Assembly: GCA_028864885.1 (NCBI GenBank)
Contig: JAGWLR010000029.1
Span: forward strand, 1-37,140
Origin: Burkholderiales bacterium
Lineage (GTDB): Bacteria; Pseudomonadota; Gammaproteobacteria; Burkholderiales; Burkholderiaceae_C
Direction of reading: 5' to 3'
Length of the DNA: 37,140 nt
Below the pieces are notes generated by a model that worked only from the letters and a program-made list of their open reading frames with translations, did not search any database and was not told the origin of the DNA. The position numbers and the translations under genes are program-made. Below, piece after piece: positions 36,485 through 37,140 of this stretch; within the stretch, counting starts at the first letter, position 1; the number at the start of each line of letters is the position of its first letter.

Positions 36485-37140
36485 TCACTGGGATTTCAAT
36501 CCAATTCCAACCAAAAAGGTTTCGGCAGATTTGTCACGAGACGCCTTGGGTTTGATTGGCTTGACCACTCGAAATGCTTTGCGGAACATTTCGACCAATT
36601 GGCTGTACCCACTGCCGTGGAATACCTTGCAAACCAAAGCGCCATCTGATTTCAGGTGGTTTTCTGCAAATTCAATGGCCAGCTCGATCAGGTGTTCGAT
36701 CCGGGCGCTGTCTGAAGCTTCGATCCCGCTCAGATTGGGCGCCATGTCTGAGATCACCACGTCAACCGGACGGTTTGCAATTAATTCATTCAACTGATTG
36801 AGAACCGATTCTTCCCGGAAATCACCCTGAATGAATTGAACGCCCTCGATCGGTTCAAAATCCAGCAAGTCAAGCGCGATGATGGTGCCATTGAGTTGGC
36901 CCACTGCTGCACCGCCAGCGCCTGTTTCCTTGGGCGCAAATTTTCGACGCACATACTGGCTCCAAGCTCCCGGAGCGGCGCCCAGATCCACCACGAGTTG
37001 CCCTGGCTTGATCAGGTGCAAGGTTTCGTCGATTTCCTTGATCTTGTAAGCCGCCCGTGAGCGATAGCCCTCTTTCTGGGCCAATCTGACGTACGGATCG
37101 TGAATGTGATCGTTCAGCCAGGCCTTGTTGATCTTTTTAC
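36485..37140 (-). CDS. rlmE: 23S rRNA (uridine-2'-O)-methyltransferase RlmE, partial
   Basis: The frame continues past the right edge: codons before the in-frame TTG at 37084 read [18 protein letters not shown], which is the conserved RlmE N-terminus, so only the first few residues are missing. The enzyme methylates the 2'-O of U2552 in 23S rRNA using S-adenosylmethionine. It has Y-R-S-R-A-A-Y-K, the binding loop [20 protein letters not shown] and C-K-V-F-H-G-S-G, with catalytic Lys, Asp, Lys and Glu in the usual places. An insert of about ten residues rich in Gly and Ala follows K-F-A-P-K-E. Position before ftsH is as in E. coli. Confidence 0.96.
   Translation of the reverse strand, partial: KKINKAWLNDHIHDPYVRLAQKEGYRSRAAYKIKEIDETLHLIKPGQLVVDLGAAPGAWSQYVRRKFAPKETGAGGAAVGQLNGTIIALDLLDFEPIEGVQFIQGDFREESVLNQLNELIANRPVDVVISDMAPNLSGIEASDSARIEHLIELAIEFAENHLKSDGALVCKVFHGSGYSQLVEMFRKAFRVVKPIKPKASRDKSAETFLVGIGLKSQ

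Noticed and set aside
1-37140. Mobile elements, defence systems, CRISPR arrays, tRNA genes
   Set aside because: No transposase, integrase, repeat array or tRNA-like cloverleaf was seen; gene content and order are those of core chromosome.

Overview
This 37.1 kb window looks like ordinary chromosome of a betaproteobacterium of the order Burkholderiales. The reasons are high G+C, a FadI/FabG/FadD fatty-acid cluster under a PsrA-like TetR regulator, type B ribosomal protein L31 next to trxA-rho, an AddAB-type helicase-nuclease pair, and the rlmE-ftsH-folP-glmM order. The family cannot be fixed from the sequence alone. I see no prophage, insertion sequence, integrase, tRNA, rRNA or CRISPR array, and no stretch longer than 300 bases without a gene.

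Layout. (1) 1-6600: a minus-strand fatty-acid degradation cluster, read tetR, fabG-like reductase, maoC-like hydratase, thiolase, fadD, then an acyl-CoA thioesterase cut by the left edge. A palindrome of PsrA type sits in front of tetR. (2) 6639-8981: a patatin-like lipase divergent from an AraC regulator. (3) 9025-14339: tex divergent from pyrD, then a pseudokinase-HDOD fusion convergent with pyrD. (4) 14456-20526: addB-addA, translationally coupled by an ATGA overlap. (5) 20645-24654: trxA, rho, rpmE2 and a large membrane glycosyltransferase-like protein. (6) 24661-31308: the complete phosphate-starvation cluster pstS-pstC-pstA-pstB-phoU-phoB-phoR, all on the minus strand, with a Pho box in front of pstS. 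(7) 31542-32051: a fasciclin-domain lipoprotein divergent from pstS. (8) 32064-37140: rlmE (cut by the right edge), ftsH, folP, glmM on the minus strand, with a sigma-32-like promoter in front of ftsH.

How the genes fit together. The first cluster encodes activation (FadD), hydration and reduction of acyl-CoA chains, thiolysis (FadI-like) and release (thioesterase), probably derepressed when the TetR protein senses acyl-CoA. The Pst/Pho block encodes phosphate uptake and its sensor-response pair in one colinear unit. The right-hand block joins 23S rRNA methylation, membrane proteolysis, folate synthesis and peptidoglycan precursor synthesis, an order shared with E. coli.

I did not find a clear new multi-gene system. 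The most unusual items are the pseudokinase-HDOD fusion, the regulatory sites (PsrA-type operator, Pho box, sigma-32-like promoter, pyrimidine-rich rho leader), two terminators placed 11-13 bases before a co-directional start codon, and a possible Pho-linked fasciclin lipoprotein.
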